Assembly: GCA_949287365.1 (NCBI GenBank)
Contig: CASEGC010000087.1
Span: 38,731-102,730, forward strand
Direction of reading: 5' to 3'
From: an uncultured Parabacteroides sp.
GTDB taxonomy: Bacteria; Bacteroidota; Bacteroidia; Bacteroidales; Tannerellaceae
Length of the DNA: 64,000 nt
Both the position numbers and the translations under genes were made by a program. Positions 8,219 through 20,897 of the stretch are shown here, in pieces (the first letter of the stretch is position 1; every line of letters begins with the position of its first letter). The notes beneath the pieces were generated by a model. That model ran no database searches. It was not told the origin of the DNA and was given only the letters and a program-made list of their open reading frames with translations.

Positions 8219-9505
8219 TTTATTATCAGATTCCTCTTCCTTGGTCTTTTGGACAAGCACCTTATCGATACGCGCTCCATCCATGTCGACAATCTCGAAC
8301 TCGAAATTCAGCCATTTCAGTTTCTCTCCTGTTTTTGGCACACGCTCAAGTATCTCCAGAATCAAACCGCTCAAGGTATTATAATCGTGCTCGGCATACA
8401 AATCCTCCATATCGAAATACTCAAGGAAATCGTAGAAAGAATACTGGCCATCCACCAGCCATGAGCCATCCTCCCGCTGCACGATCTCAGGTTCCTCGCC
8501 AATCTCCGGCACCTGCCCTATCAGTCCTTCCATGATGTCTTTCAAGGTGACGATACCCTGAATGCCACCGAACTCATCCGTAACGAGACCATACTTCACG
8601 TGTGTCCGCTTGAAAGATTCCAAAGCGTTGTATACGCTCTGATTCTCCGGGACATACTGAGCCGGACGTAAAACCTTGCTAATCGAGAAATCCGGCTGGT
8701 CAATCTTCCCGAACAAATCCTTCAAGTAGACCACGCCTACGATATTGTCAAACTTCTCCGAGGCCACGGGATAGATATTGAATAAATTGGCCTCGACCTT
8801 CTCACGAATCTTCGCCGTGCTGTCGGTCACATCTAGCCATACCAATTCGCTCCTGTGCGTCATGATAGAACCTACATTACGGTCACCTAAATTGAAAACG
8901 CGCTCCACAAGGTCTTGCTCGACTTCCTGTACCTCTCCCCCATCGAATCCCTCTTTCACGATAGCCTTTATCTCTTCCTCGGTCACTTTATTCTCCTCAT
9001 TCGTGTTCACGCCCAAGAAACGTACCGCCAGCATCGTGCTTTTAGACAACAGCCAAACGAAAGGAGAAGAGACCAACGATAGGAAGTTCATCGGTTTCGC
9101 CACTAGCATCGATACCCTTTCGGAATTACTCATCCCGATTCGTTTGGGGACAAGTTCACCAAAAATAAGCGTGAGATAAGTGACCACGATAACGATCGCC
9201 GATTTAGAAATCGTAAGCGCATAGGGCGCCAATACCGGAACTTGTCCGATAACGACAGCGAAATCGTGGGCCAACGCCTCTCCCGAATAAAGACCGGTCA
9301 GGATGCCAATCAACGTAATACCAATCTGGATAGTAGATAAAAATTTGTCGGGTTCGTTCGCCAATCGCAATGCCGTAGCCGCTGATTTGTTCCCACGTTT
9401 CACTTCGGTTTCCAACCTGGCCTTGCGGGCCGACACCAAAGCGATCTCCGACATAGAAAGAATACCATTTAAAAAGATAAGGCCTAGAATAATGACAATT
9501 TCCAT
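8210..9505 (-). CDS. CNNM/CorC-type integral membrane protein (hemolysin-like, CBS domains)
   Basis: 431 residues. The N-terminal DUF21/CNNM membrane domain has about four hydrophobic segments between residues 1 and 150, starting MEIVIILGLIFLNGILSMSE. Two CBS domains follow at about 200-330, including VYLKDLF and GIVTLKDIMEGL. The C-terminal CorC_HlyC domain (about 345-420) has LVDGQYSFYDFLEYF. Characterised relatives export or regulate Mg2+ and other divalent cations; the hemolysin name is historical. The 3' end overlaps the convergent barrel gene by 9 bp. On the minus strand a possible -7 box, TATCTTCG, lies at 9534-9541. Confidence 0.88.
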   Translation of the reverse strand: MEIVIILGLIFLNGILSMSEIALVSARKARLETEVKRGNKSAATALRLANEPDKFLSTIQIGITLIGILTGLYSGEALAHDFAVVIGQVPVLAPYALTISKSAIVIVVTYLTLIFGELVPKRIGMSNSERVSMLVAKPMNFLSLVSSPFVWLLSKSTMLAVRFLGVNTNEENKVTEEEIKAIVKEGFDGGEVQEVEQDLVERVFNLGDRNVGSIMTHRSELVWLDVTDSTAKIREKVEANLFNIYPVASEKFDNIVGVVYLKDLFGKIDQPDFSISKVLRPAQYVPENQSVYNALESFKRTHVKYGLVTDEFGGIQGIVTLKDIMEGLIGQVPEIGEEPEIVQREDGSWLVDGQYSFYDFLEYFDMEDLYAEHDYNTLSGLILEILERVPKTGEKLKWLNFEFEIVDMDGARIDKVLVQKTKEEESDNKSK

Positions 9506-9659
9506 TAACTAAATACATCGTTTGATTACGCTGCGAAGATAAATAAATCCTTTCAATTAATTGTAGCGGAATTGAGATTTATAAGCGAAAGTTCTTTTCT
9601 TTTTTTAGAATGTAATCTGGATTATCCGCAAGTTTTCATTAAAAAACCTTAGCTATCCG

Positions 9660-9690
9660 TTGCAGTATTCAAAAGAAAGGTTTACTTTTG
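9660..9690 (+). promoter_or_regulatory. Predicted pheS promoter
   Basis: Bacteroidales-type promoter: TTG at 9660-9662 (-33) and TACTTTTG at 9683-9690 (-7, consensus TAnnTTTG), spacer 20 nt. It predicts a transcript start near 9697, about 23 nt before the pheS ATG, and argues against the longer reading frame that would begin inside the promoter. Confidence 0.65.
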
Positions 9691-9719
9691 CGAGAGAAAT
9701 TTACAAAGTGAAACAAGAA

Positions 9720-10739
9720 ATGCTTGATAAAATTAAGGCTCTGCTACAAGAAGTGGAGAATATGAAGGCGGCGAATGCCGAGGAGTTGGAGGCTTTACGG
9801 ATTAAATATCTCAGCAAGAAAGGTGAGATATCGTCCTTGATGAACGACTTCCGTGGCGTGGCGGCCGAACAAAAACGCGAGATTGGAAAATATCTGAACG
9901 AGTTGAAAGAAAAGACTCAAGAAAAAATCAACCAATTAAAGGATAGTTTCGATAACGCGCCTATCACCAGCACGGACATCGACTTGACGCGTACGGCTTA
10001 TCCCATCCAATTAGGCACCCGTCATCCTTTATCGCTCGTGAAAAAAGAGATTTGCGACATATTCGGACGATTGGGATTCAGCATCGCTGAAGGACCGGAA
10101 ATCGAAGATGACTGGCATGTATTCTCTTCCTTGAATTTCGCCGAGGATCATCCCGCACGGGATATGCAAGACACATTTTTCATTCAACATAATCCTGACG
10201 TATTGCTTCGCACGCATACTTCATCCGTGCAGACGAGGGTAATGGAGAAGCAAGAACCTCCTATCCGTATCATTTGCCCGGGCCGTGTGTACCGGAACGA
10301 AGCGATTTCTTATCGCGCCCATTGTTTCTTCCATCAAGTGGAAGGTCTTTACGTGGATAAGAACGTATCGTTCGCGGACTTAAAACAGACCTTATTGTTC
10401 TTCGCGAAAGAAATGTTCAGCGCTGACACGAAGATACGTCTCCGCCCTTCTTATTTCCCGTTTACGGAACCTTCCGCCGAGATGGACATCTCATGCAATA
10501 TTTGCGGAGGCAAAGGTTGTCCGTTCTGCAAAGGAACCGGATGGGTAGAGATACTTGGATGTGGAATGGTAGATCCAAACGTACTCGATAATTGCGGCAT
10601 CGACAGCAAGGTGTACACCGGTTACGCCTTGGGTATGGGAATTGAACGTATTACAAATCTGAAATATCAAGTAAAAGACTTGCGCATGTTCTCGGAAAAC
10701 AACATGAGTTTCCTGAGACAGTTCGAGTCGGCCAATTAA
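9720..10739 (+). CDS. pheS: Phenylalanyl-tRNA synthetase alpha subunit
   Basis: Class II aminoacyl-tRNA synthetase catalytic subunit that charges tRNA-Phe together with PheT, which is not in this window. 339 residues from MLDKIKALLQ; the upstream extension is rejected because it overlaps the promoter. The N-terminal coiled coil spans about residues 1-85. Motif 2 is FRNEAISYRAHC-like (YRNEAISYRAHCFFHQVEGL), and motif 3 is ALGMGIERI. A four-cysteine knuckle interrupts the catalytic domain at C259, C262, C267 and C270 (CNICGGKGCPFC); similar insertions occur in Bacteroidetes PheS. An 8-bp GC stem follows at 10766-10791. Confidence 0.97.
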   Translation: MLDKIKALLQEVENMKAANAEELEALRIKYLSKKGEISSLMNDFRGVAAEQKREIGKYLNELKEKTQEKINQLKDSFDNAPITSTDIDLTRTAYPIQLGTRHPLSLVKKEICDIFGRLGFSIAEGPEIEDDWHVFSSLNFAEDHPARDMQDTFFIQHNPDVLLRTHTSSVQTRVMEKQEPPIRIICPGRVYRNEAISYRAHCFFHQVEGLYVDKNVSFADLKQTLLFFAKEMFSADTKIRLRPSYFPFTEPSAEMDISCNICGGKGCPFCKGTGWVEILGCGMVDPNVLDNCGIDSKVYTGYALGMGIERITNLKYQVKDLRMFSENNMSFLRQFESAN

Positions 10740-10765
10740 ATTGAAGACCTAAATCATTTTACCAT

Positions 10766-10791
10766 CCCCGGGCTCTTAACCTGGCCCGGGG
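10766..10791. terminator. GC-rich hairpin after pheS
   Basis: CCCCGGGC (10766-10773) pairs with GCCCGGGG (10784-10791) around a 10-nt loop, between the convergent pheS and proS genes. No T tract follows in either direction, so it is a candidate rather than a classic intrinsic terminator. Confidence 0.5.
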
Positions 10792-10831
10792 AACACACAA
10801 TATATAAAATCCCTCAATTGTAGAAATCTTA

Positions 10832-12313
10832 TCAATAAGCTCTCGCGAACAAAACCCGGCAAGCGGAAGGTTTGCCCGTCACCATACATTTACCCGGAGT
10901 CTTGTCGCCATCCAAAGGCACGCAACGAATCGTCGCCTTTGTCTCATTCTTGATTCGCTCTTCCGTTTCCGGCGTACCATCCCAATGAGCCATGATGAAC
11001 AAGCCTTGCTCTATTTTCTCCTTAAACTCCTCGTAAGTATCTACGTTTACGATATGAGCGGCCCGATAATCATACGCTTTCTTGAAAATGTTCGCCTGAA
11101 TTTCCTCCAACAAGTTCTTCACATATTCCTCAATACCTTCGCTCGGAACCGTCTCTTTCTCCAACGTATCGCGGCGCATCACCTCAATCGTGCCATTTTC
11201 CAAGTCACGGCCTCCCATCGCCAAGCGGACAGGCACGCCTTTCAACTCATATTCGGCGAATTTCCATCCGGGTTTCTTCGTGTCATTATCGTCATACTTG
11301 ACCGTGATACCCAGCGCCTGCAAACGACTAACGATACCCGCCACTTTCTCGCTGATTTGCGCCAGCTGCTCAGCGCTCCGGTAAATCGGTACGATAACGA
11401 CCTGTATAGGCGCTAAATGAGGAGGCAAGACCAATCCGTTATCATCGGAGTGCGACATGATTAACGCGCCAATCAACCGAGTGGAGACGCCCCATGAGGT
11501 AGCCCAAGCGTAATCGCTCTTCCCGTTCTTGTCGATAAAAGTCACGTCAAACGCCTTCCCGAAATTTTGTCCGAGGAAGTGAGAGGTCCCGGCTTGCAAC
11601 GCCTTGCCATCCTGCATCATCGCCTCAATCGTATAGGTATCCAAGGCTCCGGCGAAACGCTCACTCTCCGACTTCACGCCCTTAATGACCGGCATCGCCA
11701 TATAATTCTCGGCGAAATCCGCGTAAACGCCCTGCATTTTCTTCGCCTCCGCCTCGGCCTCCTCACGGGTAGCGTGAGCGGTATGCCCCTCTTGCCACAA
11801 GAACTCCGCCGTACGAAGGAACAAACGGGTCCGCATTTCCCAACGCATCACGTTCGCCCATTGATTGCACAAGACAGGCAGGTCGCGATAAGAATGAATC
11901 CAATTCCTGTAAGTGTTCCAGATGATAGTCTCCGATGTCGGACGGATAATCAACTCCTCTTCCAGCTTGGCTTCAGGGTCCACCACGACACCCGTCCCGT
12001 CATGGTTCGTCTTCAAACGGTAGTGAGTCACCACGGCGCATTCCTTGGCGAATCCCTCCACATGCTCCGCCTCCTTGCTCAGGAACGACTTCGGAATCAA
12101 TAAGGGGAAATAAGCGTTCACGTGCCCGGTCCGCTTGAACATATCATCCAACACACGCTGCATCTTCTCCCAAATTGCGTACCCATATGGCTTGATCACC
12201 ATACATCCGCGCACGGCGGAGTTTTCCGCTAAATCGGCTTTGATCACCAAGTCTTGATACCACTGCGAATAGTTCACACTTCTCGGTGTGAGTTCTTTCA
12301 GCTCTTTTGCCAT
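10832..12313 (-). CDS. proS: Prolyl-tRNA synthetase (archaeal/eukaryotic-like type)
   Basis: Class II synthetase that charges tRNA-Pro. About 493 residues from [12 protein letters not shown]; the longer frame would add 43 unrelated residues. It lacks the roughly 180-residue editing insertion of the E. coli type and belongs to the shorter archaeal/eukaryotic-like group common in Bacteroidetes. Visible signatures: the motif 2 region with [29 protein letters not shown], and [16 protein letters not shown]. The anticodon-binding domain (VVIVPIYRS onward) and the zinc-binding-like C-terminal domain ending in Tyr, a hallmark of this group, follow. It is divergent from the Gfo/Idh/MocA gene. Confidence 0.95.
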   Translation of the reverse strand: MAKELKELTPRSVNYSQWYQDLVIKADLAENSAVRGCMVIKPYGYAIWEKMQRVLDDMFKRTGHVNAYFPLLIPKSFLSKEAEHVEGFAKECAVVTHYRLKTNHDGTGVVVDPEAKLEEELIIRPTSETIIWNTYRNWIHSYRDLPVLCNQWANVMRWEMRTRLFLRTAEFLWQEGHTAHATREEAEAEAKKMQGVYADFAENYMAMPVIKGVKSESERFAGALDTYTIEAMMQDGKALQAGTSHFLGQNFGKAFDVTFIDKNGKSDYAWATSWGVSTRLIGALIMSHSDDNGLVLPPHLAPIQVVIVPIYRSAEQLAQISEKVAGIVSRLQALGITVKYDDNDTKKPGWKFAEYELKGVPVRLAMGGRDLENGTIEVMRRDTLEKETVPSEGIEEYVKNLLEEIQANIFKKAYDYRAAHIVNVDTYEEFKEKIEQGLFIMAHWDGTPETEERIKNETKATIRCVPLDGDKTPGKCMVTGKPSACRVLFARAY

Positions 12314-12420
12314 ACTCTTTGTTTTATTCTGTAATACTTGATAATGATTCTTTTTAACAACGGACGCGAAGGTACGAAATAATCGTTTATCTTCGCGCAA
12401 AACCATAAATAGATACGAAC

Positions 12421-13530
12421 ATGAGAACAAAGATGATGGCACGTCGGATGATGGCGTGGTGCGCGTGCGCGATGATAGCCTTAAGCGTAAACGGACAATC
12501 CGAGGAGCCGCTACGGATAGCGGTGGCGGGTGTATCGCACGGACATTTGTGGGAAGTGATACGACGCGTCGACCGCGGGGATTTCCGAATCGTTGGCGTG
12601 GCGGAAGAGAACGATTCCCTGAGAACGCACAACGGCCTGCGGGAGAAAGTGGCGCCCGAACTGTTTTACAAAGACCTTGGCGAGATGTTAGACCAGACGA
12701 GACCGGAGGCGGTGGTGGTCTACGAGCCGATTTACGACCATTTGCGGGTGGTGGAGGAATGCGCGCCTCGCGGCATCGACGTGATGGTGGAGAAACCGTT
12801 GGCGGTAAACAACGAGCACGCCGAGCGCATGGCGGACTTGGCGAGAAAAAACAACATCTTGCTGCTCACCAACTACGAGACGACTTGGTACGACACCAAT
12901 CACGAGGCGTTCCGATTGGTGAAAGAGGGGAAAATCGGGAAGATTCATCGCGTCGAGGTATATGACGGGCATCAAGGTCCGTTCGAGATTAAATGCGGAA
13001 AGGAATTTACCGATTGGCTTACCGACCCGGTGCTGAACGGAGGAGGAGCCGTGATTGATTTCGGGTGTTACGGGGCGAATCTGGCCACACGATTGATGGG
13101 CGACGAGCGGCCGCTGAGCGTTTACGCCGTCCTCCGCCAAAACAAGCCCGACACTTACCCGAAGGTGGATGACGACGCCACTATCATAGTGAATTATCCC
13201 TCCGCGATAGTACAAATCATGGGCTCGTGGTGCTGGCCGATGGGAAGGAAAGATATGCACATCTATGGCGACAAGGGTTACATTTACCAAGACACCCCCA
13301 CCGAGATGCGCGTACTCGAGAGCGGTAAGGAACGAAAGTACTCCGCTCCCGCCCTATCCGCTCCCTACAACGATTCCTTCTACTTCTTGAAAGCCGCCGT
13401 CAGGGGCGAGATCGAGGTACCGGACACCGACCTCTCCTCCTTGGAGAACAATCTCTGGGTAGTACGAATCCTCGATGCCGCTATCCGAAGCGCGAAGGAA
13501 AAAGTCCCTGTCGCGATCGACGAACCTTAA
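12421..13530 (+). CDS. Exported Gfo/Idh/MocA family oxidoreductase
   Basis: NAD(P)-dependent sugar or cyclitol oxidoreductase family, 369 residues. The first 25 or so residues form a signal peptide (basic [11 protein letters not shown], then a hydrophobic run ending VNGQS), so the enzyme is predicted to act outside the cytoplasm, as seen for many Bacteroidetes members. The Rossmann domain begins [14 protein letters not shown]; the EKP motif is at about residue 122 (VEKPLAVNN). The C-terminal alpha/beta domain includes [12 protein letters not shown]. Substrate unknown. It starts 107 bp from the divergent proS start; TATCTTCG at 12388-12395 could be its -7 box. A membrane-protein gene follows after 28 bp. 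Confidence 0.85.
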   Translation: MRTKMMARRMMAWCACAMIALSVNGQSEEPLRIAVAGVSHGHLWEVIRRVDRGDFRIVGVAEENDSLRTHNGLREKVAPELFYKDLGEMLDQTRPEAVVVYEPIYDHLRVVEECAPRGIDVMVEKPLAVNNEHAERMADLARKNNILLLTNYETTWYDTNHEAFRLVKEGKIGKIHRVEVYDGHQGPFEIKCGKEFTDWLTDPVLNGGGAVIDFGCYGANLATRLMGDERPLSVYAVLRQNKPDTYPKVDDDATIIVNYPSAIVQIMGSWCWPMGRKDMHIYGDKGYIYQDTPTEMRVLESGKERKYSAPALSAPYNDSFYFLKAAVRGEIEVPDTDLSSLENNLWVVRILDAAIRSAKEKVPVAIDEP

Positions 13531-13558
13531 TACGACAACCTCTAAATCACATGAACAA

Positions 13559-14221
13559 ATGAATTTATTAAAATCAATAGGAAAATTCTTCCGAGATATT
13601 ATCAGTATCGTGATATGCATCTTGGGTATAAGCGTCGCTTGTCTTGCCGTCGTAGCGTTGGTCATAAAATGCTTTGACACCTATGGAATGAATCCAAACG
13701 TAACATACGGTATATACATATGCGCTATCGCCGGAACACTTCTCATGCTTATCGGAGCTATTTGCCTACTTTGCGTATGGGGTAAACATTGGAAATGGCT
13801 CGTTTATCCTTTCGTCGCGCTGATTTTTTCATTGATTATAATCCGCGTCATCGACAGAGCGCCTTGGAGAGGTGGCTTGGTAATGAAATGCGTGTCCAGC
13901 GGCGGTGACATGGAGAATAAAATATACGAGAAATCATTTTTCTACGAAGATGGGAAATGCATCATATTCAAGAACGTGACTGATTCCGATGGCTCCGGGT
14001 TGGAAATAGAAGAAATCCATACGAATTATACCATAGAGAATGATACGCTTCGTTATGATGGCTATTTCGACGGGAAAGAATTAGCCTCTTACCTTAGCGC
14101 GCGCAAGAGCGAACATTACTTATTCGGATGGAATAAGGTTGTTCTATTCGAGGATTACGGTCCAGATGGAGACGCGGTCATCATTTACGATTGGGACAGT
14201 ATTAAGCGACGGGACAAATAA
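13559..14221 (+). CDS. Unknown membrane protein with three TM segments
   Basis: 220 residues from MNLLKSIGKFF; a longer frame begins inside the preceding gene. Three hydrophobic segments lie at about residues 12-40, 45-72 and 80-100. After them comes a soluble C-terminal domain of about 115 residues rich in beta-forming and acidic residues (IYEKSFFYEDGKC, NDTLRYDGYFDGKE). I do not recognise the family. The short gap after the Gfo/Idh/MocA gene suggests co-transcription, but codon use looks more AT-rich than its neighbour. A 42-bp repeat array starts directly after its stop codon. Confidence 0.7.
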   Translation: MNLLKSIGKFFRDIISIVICILGISVACLAVVALVIKCFDTYGMNPNVTYGIYICAIAGTLLMLIGAICLLCVWGKHWKWLVYPFVALIFSLIIIRVIDRAPWRGGLVMKCVSSGGDMENKIYEKSFFYEDGKCIIFKNVTDSDGSGLEIEEIHTNYTIENDTLRYDGYFDGKELASYLSARKSEHYLFGWNKVVLFEDYGPDGDAVIIYDWDSIKRRDK

Positions 14222-14222
14222 C

Positions 14223-14432
14223 GAGCCGCTATCAGCGGCGGGTACTTCTATCGGACGGAAACACCCGCCGCTAATAGCGATTCGGACTTCGACCCGACGG
14301 AAGTAGCGAGCGCAAATGGGAATTCGAGGTTTGACCCGATGGAAGTAGCCGCCGCTGATGGAAATTCCTACTTCAATCGGATAAAAGTAGCGAGCGCAGA
14401 CGGAAATTCCTACTTTTATCGGGTCGGAGTCC
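14223..14432. repeat. Tandem repeat array E (5 x 42 bp)
   Basis: Five consecutive 42-bp units begin immediately after the stop of the membrane-protein gene and precede the DUF6261-like gene. Each unit can be split into two 21-bp halves. Several halves hold short palindromes with different sequence but kept pairing: GCCGCT-ATC-AGCGGC, CGCT-AAT-AGCG, ACTTC/GAAGT, CTACTT/AAGTAG, GGAA-A-TTCC. The 14-codon period gives open frames on both strands, which I do not treat as genes. The rest of the 311-bp space holds only the promoter of the next gene. Confidence 0.8.
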
Positions 14433-14462
14433 AAATTTCCAAAAGAAGCGACCATTTTATGG

Positions 14463-14492
14463 TTGATTATCCAAATAAATGTATTATCTTTA
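14463..14492 (+). promoter_or_regulatory. Predicted promoter of the DUF6261-like gene
   Basis: TTG at 14463-14465 and TATCTTTA at 14485-14492, spacer 19 nt, about 40 bp before the start codon. The -7 box extends as TATCTTTAGGC, the same 11 bases that open the palindromes of elements A, B and D. Confidence 0.55.
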
Positions 14493-14532
14493 GGCACTTT
14501 ATCATATTATTAATTCATAAAAACTGTAAGCT

Positions 14533-15345
14533 ATGGCTGAAATTATCAAAATCAAGAGTATCAATTTAACCAAATTGAACAATGCGGAGTACAGAACCTT
14601 CATGGCGCGGTTCCAGAACCTTATTATGAACGAGGAAGAGGAGGCGGAGACACCTGAAGTGGTGAGTCTGAACACGAGCGACCCGCTCGGAATCTCGGAA
14701 GAATTGAGGCAGGCGTTCAACGAAGACTTCGACGCGCTGACGGATTCGGTGAACCAAACGACCGCGAGCGAGGAGACCGCTCCGATGAACGCGCTCGATA
14801 AGGAACGAGGTGACTTGCTGGTTTATCTGACAACCACTATCTCACAAACGCGTAAGAATCCTATCGAGGCGAAACGGACAGCGGCGGATAAGCTCTACAT
14901 TATCGTGAAACCTTACGTAGGCGCGTCCAACCTGCCCCGATTGCAGGAAACGGCGGCGATAGAAGGATTGCTGATAGACCTCGCCAAAGAGGGTATGCCG
15001 GAGGCTTTGGAGGAGTTGAACCTCACGGAGATTGTCGCCTTGCTAAAGGAAAAGAACAAAAGTTACGCCGAGCTTACGGAACAGAGAAGTAACGCGAAAG
15101 CGGACTCGACGGTGGAAAGCGCGAAAAAAATACGTATGCGGATGGATGAGGAATACGATGAGATGACGACATACGCGTTCGCCATGAACGTGCTCAATCC
15201 GACGGAGAGGACGAATAACTTCATGAGCCGGCTCAACGTGCTGATTGATGAGACAAAAGCGCTCTATAACCAACGCATAGCGTTAGCCAAAGTAGCGGCT
15301 GACAAGAAAAAGGATTCCGAAGAAGAGACCCCGAGCGTGGTTTGA
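14533..15345 (+). CDS. DUF6261-like protein of unknown function
   Basis: 270 residues, no signal peptide, strongly helical and acidic; predicted cytoplasmic. The N-terminal pattern (INLTKLNNAEYRTFMARFQNL) and the repeated helical hairpins resemble DUF6261, a family of paralogues frequent in Parabacteroides and related genera, often found beside intergenic repeats. The family name is from memory and unverified; the function is unknown. The C-terminus is lysine- and glutamate-rich. It has its own promoter-like sequence at 14463-14492. A TlpA-like lipoprotein gene follows after 48 bp on the same strand. Confidence 0.6.
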   Translation: MAEIIKIKSINLTKLNNAEYRTFMARFQNLIMNEEEEAETPEVVSLNTSDPLGISEELRQAFNEDFDALTDSVNQTTASEETAPMNALDKERGDLLVYLTTTISQTRKNPIEAKRTAADKLYIIVKPYVGASNLPRLQETAAIEGLLIDLAKEGMPEALEELNLTEIVALLKEKNKSYAELTEQRSNAKADSTVESAKKIRMRMDEEYDEMTTYAFAMNVLNPTERTNNFMSRLNVLIDETKALYNQRIALAKVAADKKKDSEEETPSVV

Positions 15346-15393
15346 CCCTTATCGAGGCTGTTTTCATACATTAATATATATAGTGGAAAAAAG

Positions 15394-16962
15394 ATGAAAA
15401 AGGGATGGATAATCACGCTGTGGGTGATAGGTATTCTGACCTCCTGCGCGCGAGACGGAATCCGTATCGAGGGCACGCTGACAGGCGTGCCCGACAGTAC
15501 GGTAATGGTTCTCTTCAAGCTGGAGGGGAACGTAGGGAGCACAATAGGGAAAGACACGCTCATGAATGGGCGTTTCGAGTTTGAGCTGAAGGAGGAGACC
15601 GGAGAGTTATGCCGTTATCAATTGATGGCGGAGGATTTCAATCGATTCCCCCCTATGGGGCTAAACGTATGGGCGAGACCAGGCGACGTGATACGGGTGG
15701 AAGGCTCGGACCCGCTTATCTATACGTGGAAAGTAGAGGGCGAATCGCCCGAGCAACGGACTCAGCAACGGTTCATCGAGGCGTCGCGTAGCGAATGGGA
15801 GGAGATACAACGCATCTTGCTCCAAATAGAACCGCTGAACGAGGAGGCGAATCGCTTGGAGGGTGAGGCGCGCGAAAAAATGATAGTCCGAATTGACAGC
15901 ATGGAAAAACGGCGGAACGCGCTTGAAGATAAAGTAAACGTGAATAATATCCGCCTGATGAAGGAGGAAGAGGTAAACGAGGCGTGGCTGGAAGAGCTGT
16001 ACGGGCTGGCGATGTCAATTAAATATGACCCGGAGTTCGCGGACCATAAGGATGAGGTGCAAGCGCTTTACGACGGTTTGGACGAGCGGTGGAAGCGAAG
16101 CGGACGGGGAATGAGCGTCAAGAACATGCTGAACCCGCCGGAAGTGGTGGAAGTAGGCGAGCCGGCGGCGGATGGCGACCTGTATGACCTCGATGGGAAC
16201 CTCCATCGCCTGAGCGAATTGCGAGGCAAATACGTTTTGATCGACTTTTGGAGCCGGGGATGCGGACCTTGCATCGCCGCGCAGCCGGAACTGAAGGAGC
16301 TGAGCGAGCTTTACGCGGATAGCCTCGCCGTGGTCAGCCTGAGTGTGGAGACCGAAAGCGGCTGGAAAACCTCGGCGAAAGAGCATCCGCTATCTTGGTA
16401 CAACTGGAGCGACAAGATGGGAATGGACGGGATAGCGGCATGCTATGGCGTAAGGGGAATCCCGCATTTCGCGCTGATTGGTCCGGATGGGATCCTACGC
16501 GACAGCTGGTTCGGGTACGGTCCATCATCCTTAAAGATAAAACTCCGCAAGGCGTTCGAGCCTAAACCCGCCATGAGCGTGGAGAAACGTAATGGAATGA
16601 CGGTCATAACGAATCCGGACCAAGAGGAGACGAACGTGGACGGCTTTACCATCCGCTCGATAGAGCGAACGGCCACGGCGACACGCCTTAACGTCCGGAT
16701 GTACTACACGCCGGAGTATTGGATTATGATATCCAAGGATACCTACCTCCTCTCCGACGAGAAGGAATACAAGATAAAAGGGGCCGAAGGGCTTCCGCTG
16801 GGCGAGAGATTCTTCATGCCGAAGAGCGGAGAGGCGGATTTCACGCTGATATTCCCGCCCCTGCCCGATGACGCTTTCTCGTTCGATTTTACGGAGGGAG
16901 ACGCGCCCGGAGCGTGGTACGTCAAAGGCGTGCGCCTGACGCTTCCGGATGGCGAAAACTGA
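15394..16962 (+). CDS. TlpA-family thiol:disulfide lipoprotein with DUF4369-like domain
   Basis: 522 residues. Lipoprotein signal: MKKGWIITLWVIGILTSC, with the lipobox cysteine at residue 18. An N-terminal DUF4369-like beta domain (IEGTLTGVPDSTVMVLFKL) and a glutamate-rich helical linker come first. A thioredoxin-like AhpC/TSA domain follows from about residue 250, with the redox pair C290-G-P-C293 (WSRGCGPCIAAQPEL) and the cis-Pro region RGIPHFALI. About 130 extra C-terminal residues form a beta-rich domain I do not recognise. Such proteins face the periplasm and reduce or exchange disulfides on unknown partners. It lies 62 bp before the beta-galactosidase gene. Confidence 0.85.
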   Translation: MKKGWIITLWVIGILTSCARDGIRIEGTLTGVPDSTVMVLFKLEGNVGSTIGKDTLMNGRFEFELKEETGELCRYQLMAEDFNRFPPMGLNVWARPGDVIRVEGSDPLIYTWKVEGESPEQRTQQRFIEASRSEWEEIQRILLQIEPLNEEANRLEGEAREKMIVRIDSMEKRRNALEDKVNVNNIRLMKEEEVNEAWLEELYGLAMSIKYDPEFADHKDEVQALYDGLDERWKRSGRGMSVKNMLNPPEVVEVGEPAADGDLYDLDGNLHRLSELRGKYVLIDFWSRGCGPCIAAQPELKELSELYADSLAVVSLSVETESGWKTSAKEHPLSWYNWSDKMGMDGIAACYGVRGIPHFALIGPDGILRDSWFGYGPSSLKIKLRKAFEPKPAMSVEKRNGMTVITNPDQEETNVDGFTIRSIERTATATRLNVRMYYTPEYWIMISKDTYLLSDEKEYKIKGAEGLPLGERFFMPKSGEADFTLIFPPLPDDAFSFDFTEGDAPGAWYVKGVRLTLPDGEN

Positions 16963-16973
16963 GAGAGACATAA

Positions 16974-20135
<3,162 letters not shown>

Positions 20136-20157
20136 AGTCCACGGATAATCATACGAA

Positions 20158-20190
20158 AAAAGCTCCTCTCGCTGAGAGGAGCTTTTCTTT
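20158..20190. terminator. Bidirectional intrinsic terminator
   Basis: AAAAGCTCCTCTC, loop GCT, GAGAGGAGCTTTT: a perfect 13-bp stem with T tracts on both strands, between the convergent beta-galactosidase and SGNH hydrolase genes. Confidence 0.92.
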
Positions 20191-20210
20191 TATCCATACG
20201 GCCGGTAGAA

Positions 20211-20897
20211 TCACTTTAAAGTCTGATGAATAGCCTCCAATACAAGCTTCTCCATGATTTTATATCCCTCTAACGTCGGATGGACGCCATCTTTAGATAA
20301 GTTTTCCGGCAATCCGTTTCGGCTATCCTTCATAGCGGAATGATAATCCACGTAAGTCAGTCCGTTCTTGGTGGCATATTCCTTAATCATCCCGTTCAGC
20401 TTAATTACTTTTCCGGCCGGCTCCAGTCCCGGTCTCCATGAAAAATCATAAGCGGGTAACACGGAACAGAATATAACCTTTATCCCATGCAATTTCGCCA
20501 GCTCCGCCATCGAAACAAGGTTGCCAAAAACATTCTCCAAGGCAATCACTCCGTTATTATGGGCTATATCGTTGATGCCCGCCAAGATAACGACCGCGCG
20601 AGGCTTCAAATTAATTACGTCCTGACGGAAACGGACCAGCATCTCCGAGGTAGTCTGCCCGCTAATTCCCCTGTCTATAAAATTGTTCTCGATAAAGAAA
20701 GTAGAATCCGCCGGCCACCAGCCATCGGTAATGGAATTTCCCATAAATACGACATTCGAGGGCACTTTCACGCTCTTGTTCGCTTCCGCGTATCGTCCAA
20801 ATTGAGCCCAGTCTCCCTTTTCCGTCTGGGCGGACAACGGCATAGCGGTCATCAAGATACATCCCGCCGCCAATAAAACTTGTTTCATGTTTTTCAT
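20211..20897 (-). CDS. Exported SGNH/GDSL hydrolase
   Basis: 228 residues starting MKNMKQVLLAAGC (a start three residues later is also possible), with a signal peptide ending at about SAQ. SGNH blocks are clear: block I FMGNSITDGWW with nucleophile Ser at about residue 55, block III LAGINDIAHNN, and block V DGVHPTLEGY with the catalytic Asp and His. It belongs to the group related to platelet-activating factor acetylhydrolase. These enzymes deacylate or deacetylate lipids or glycans in the periplasm; the substrate here is unknown. On the minus strand TATCTTTG at 20944-20951 fits a -7 box upstream. Confidence 0.88.
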   Translation of the reverse strand: MKNMKQVLLAAGCILMTAMPLSAQTEKGDWAQFGRYAEANKSVKVPSNVVFMGNSITDGWWPADSTFFIENNFIDRGISGQTTSEMLVRFRQDVINLKPRAVVILAGINDIAHNNGVIALENVFGNLVSMAELAKLHGIKVIFCSVLPAYDFSWRPGLEPAGKVIKLNGMIKEYATKNGLTYVDYHSAMKDSRNGLPENLSKDGVHPTLEGYKIMEKLVLEAIHQTLK

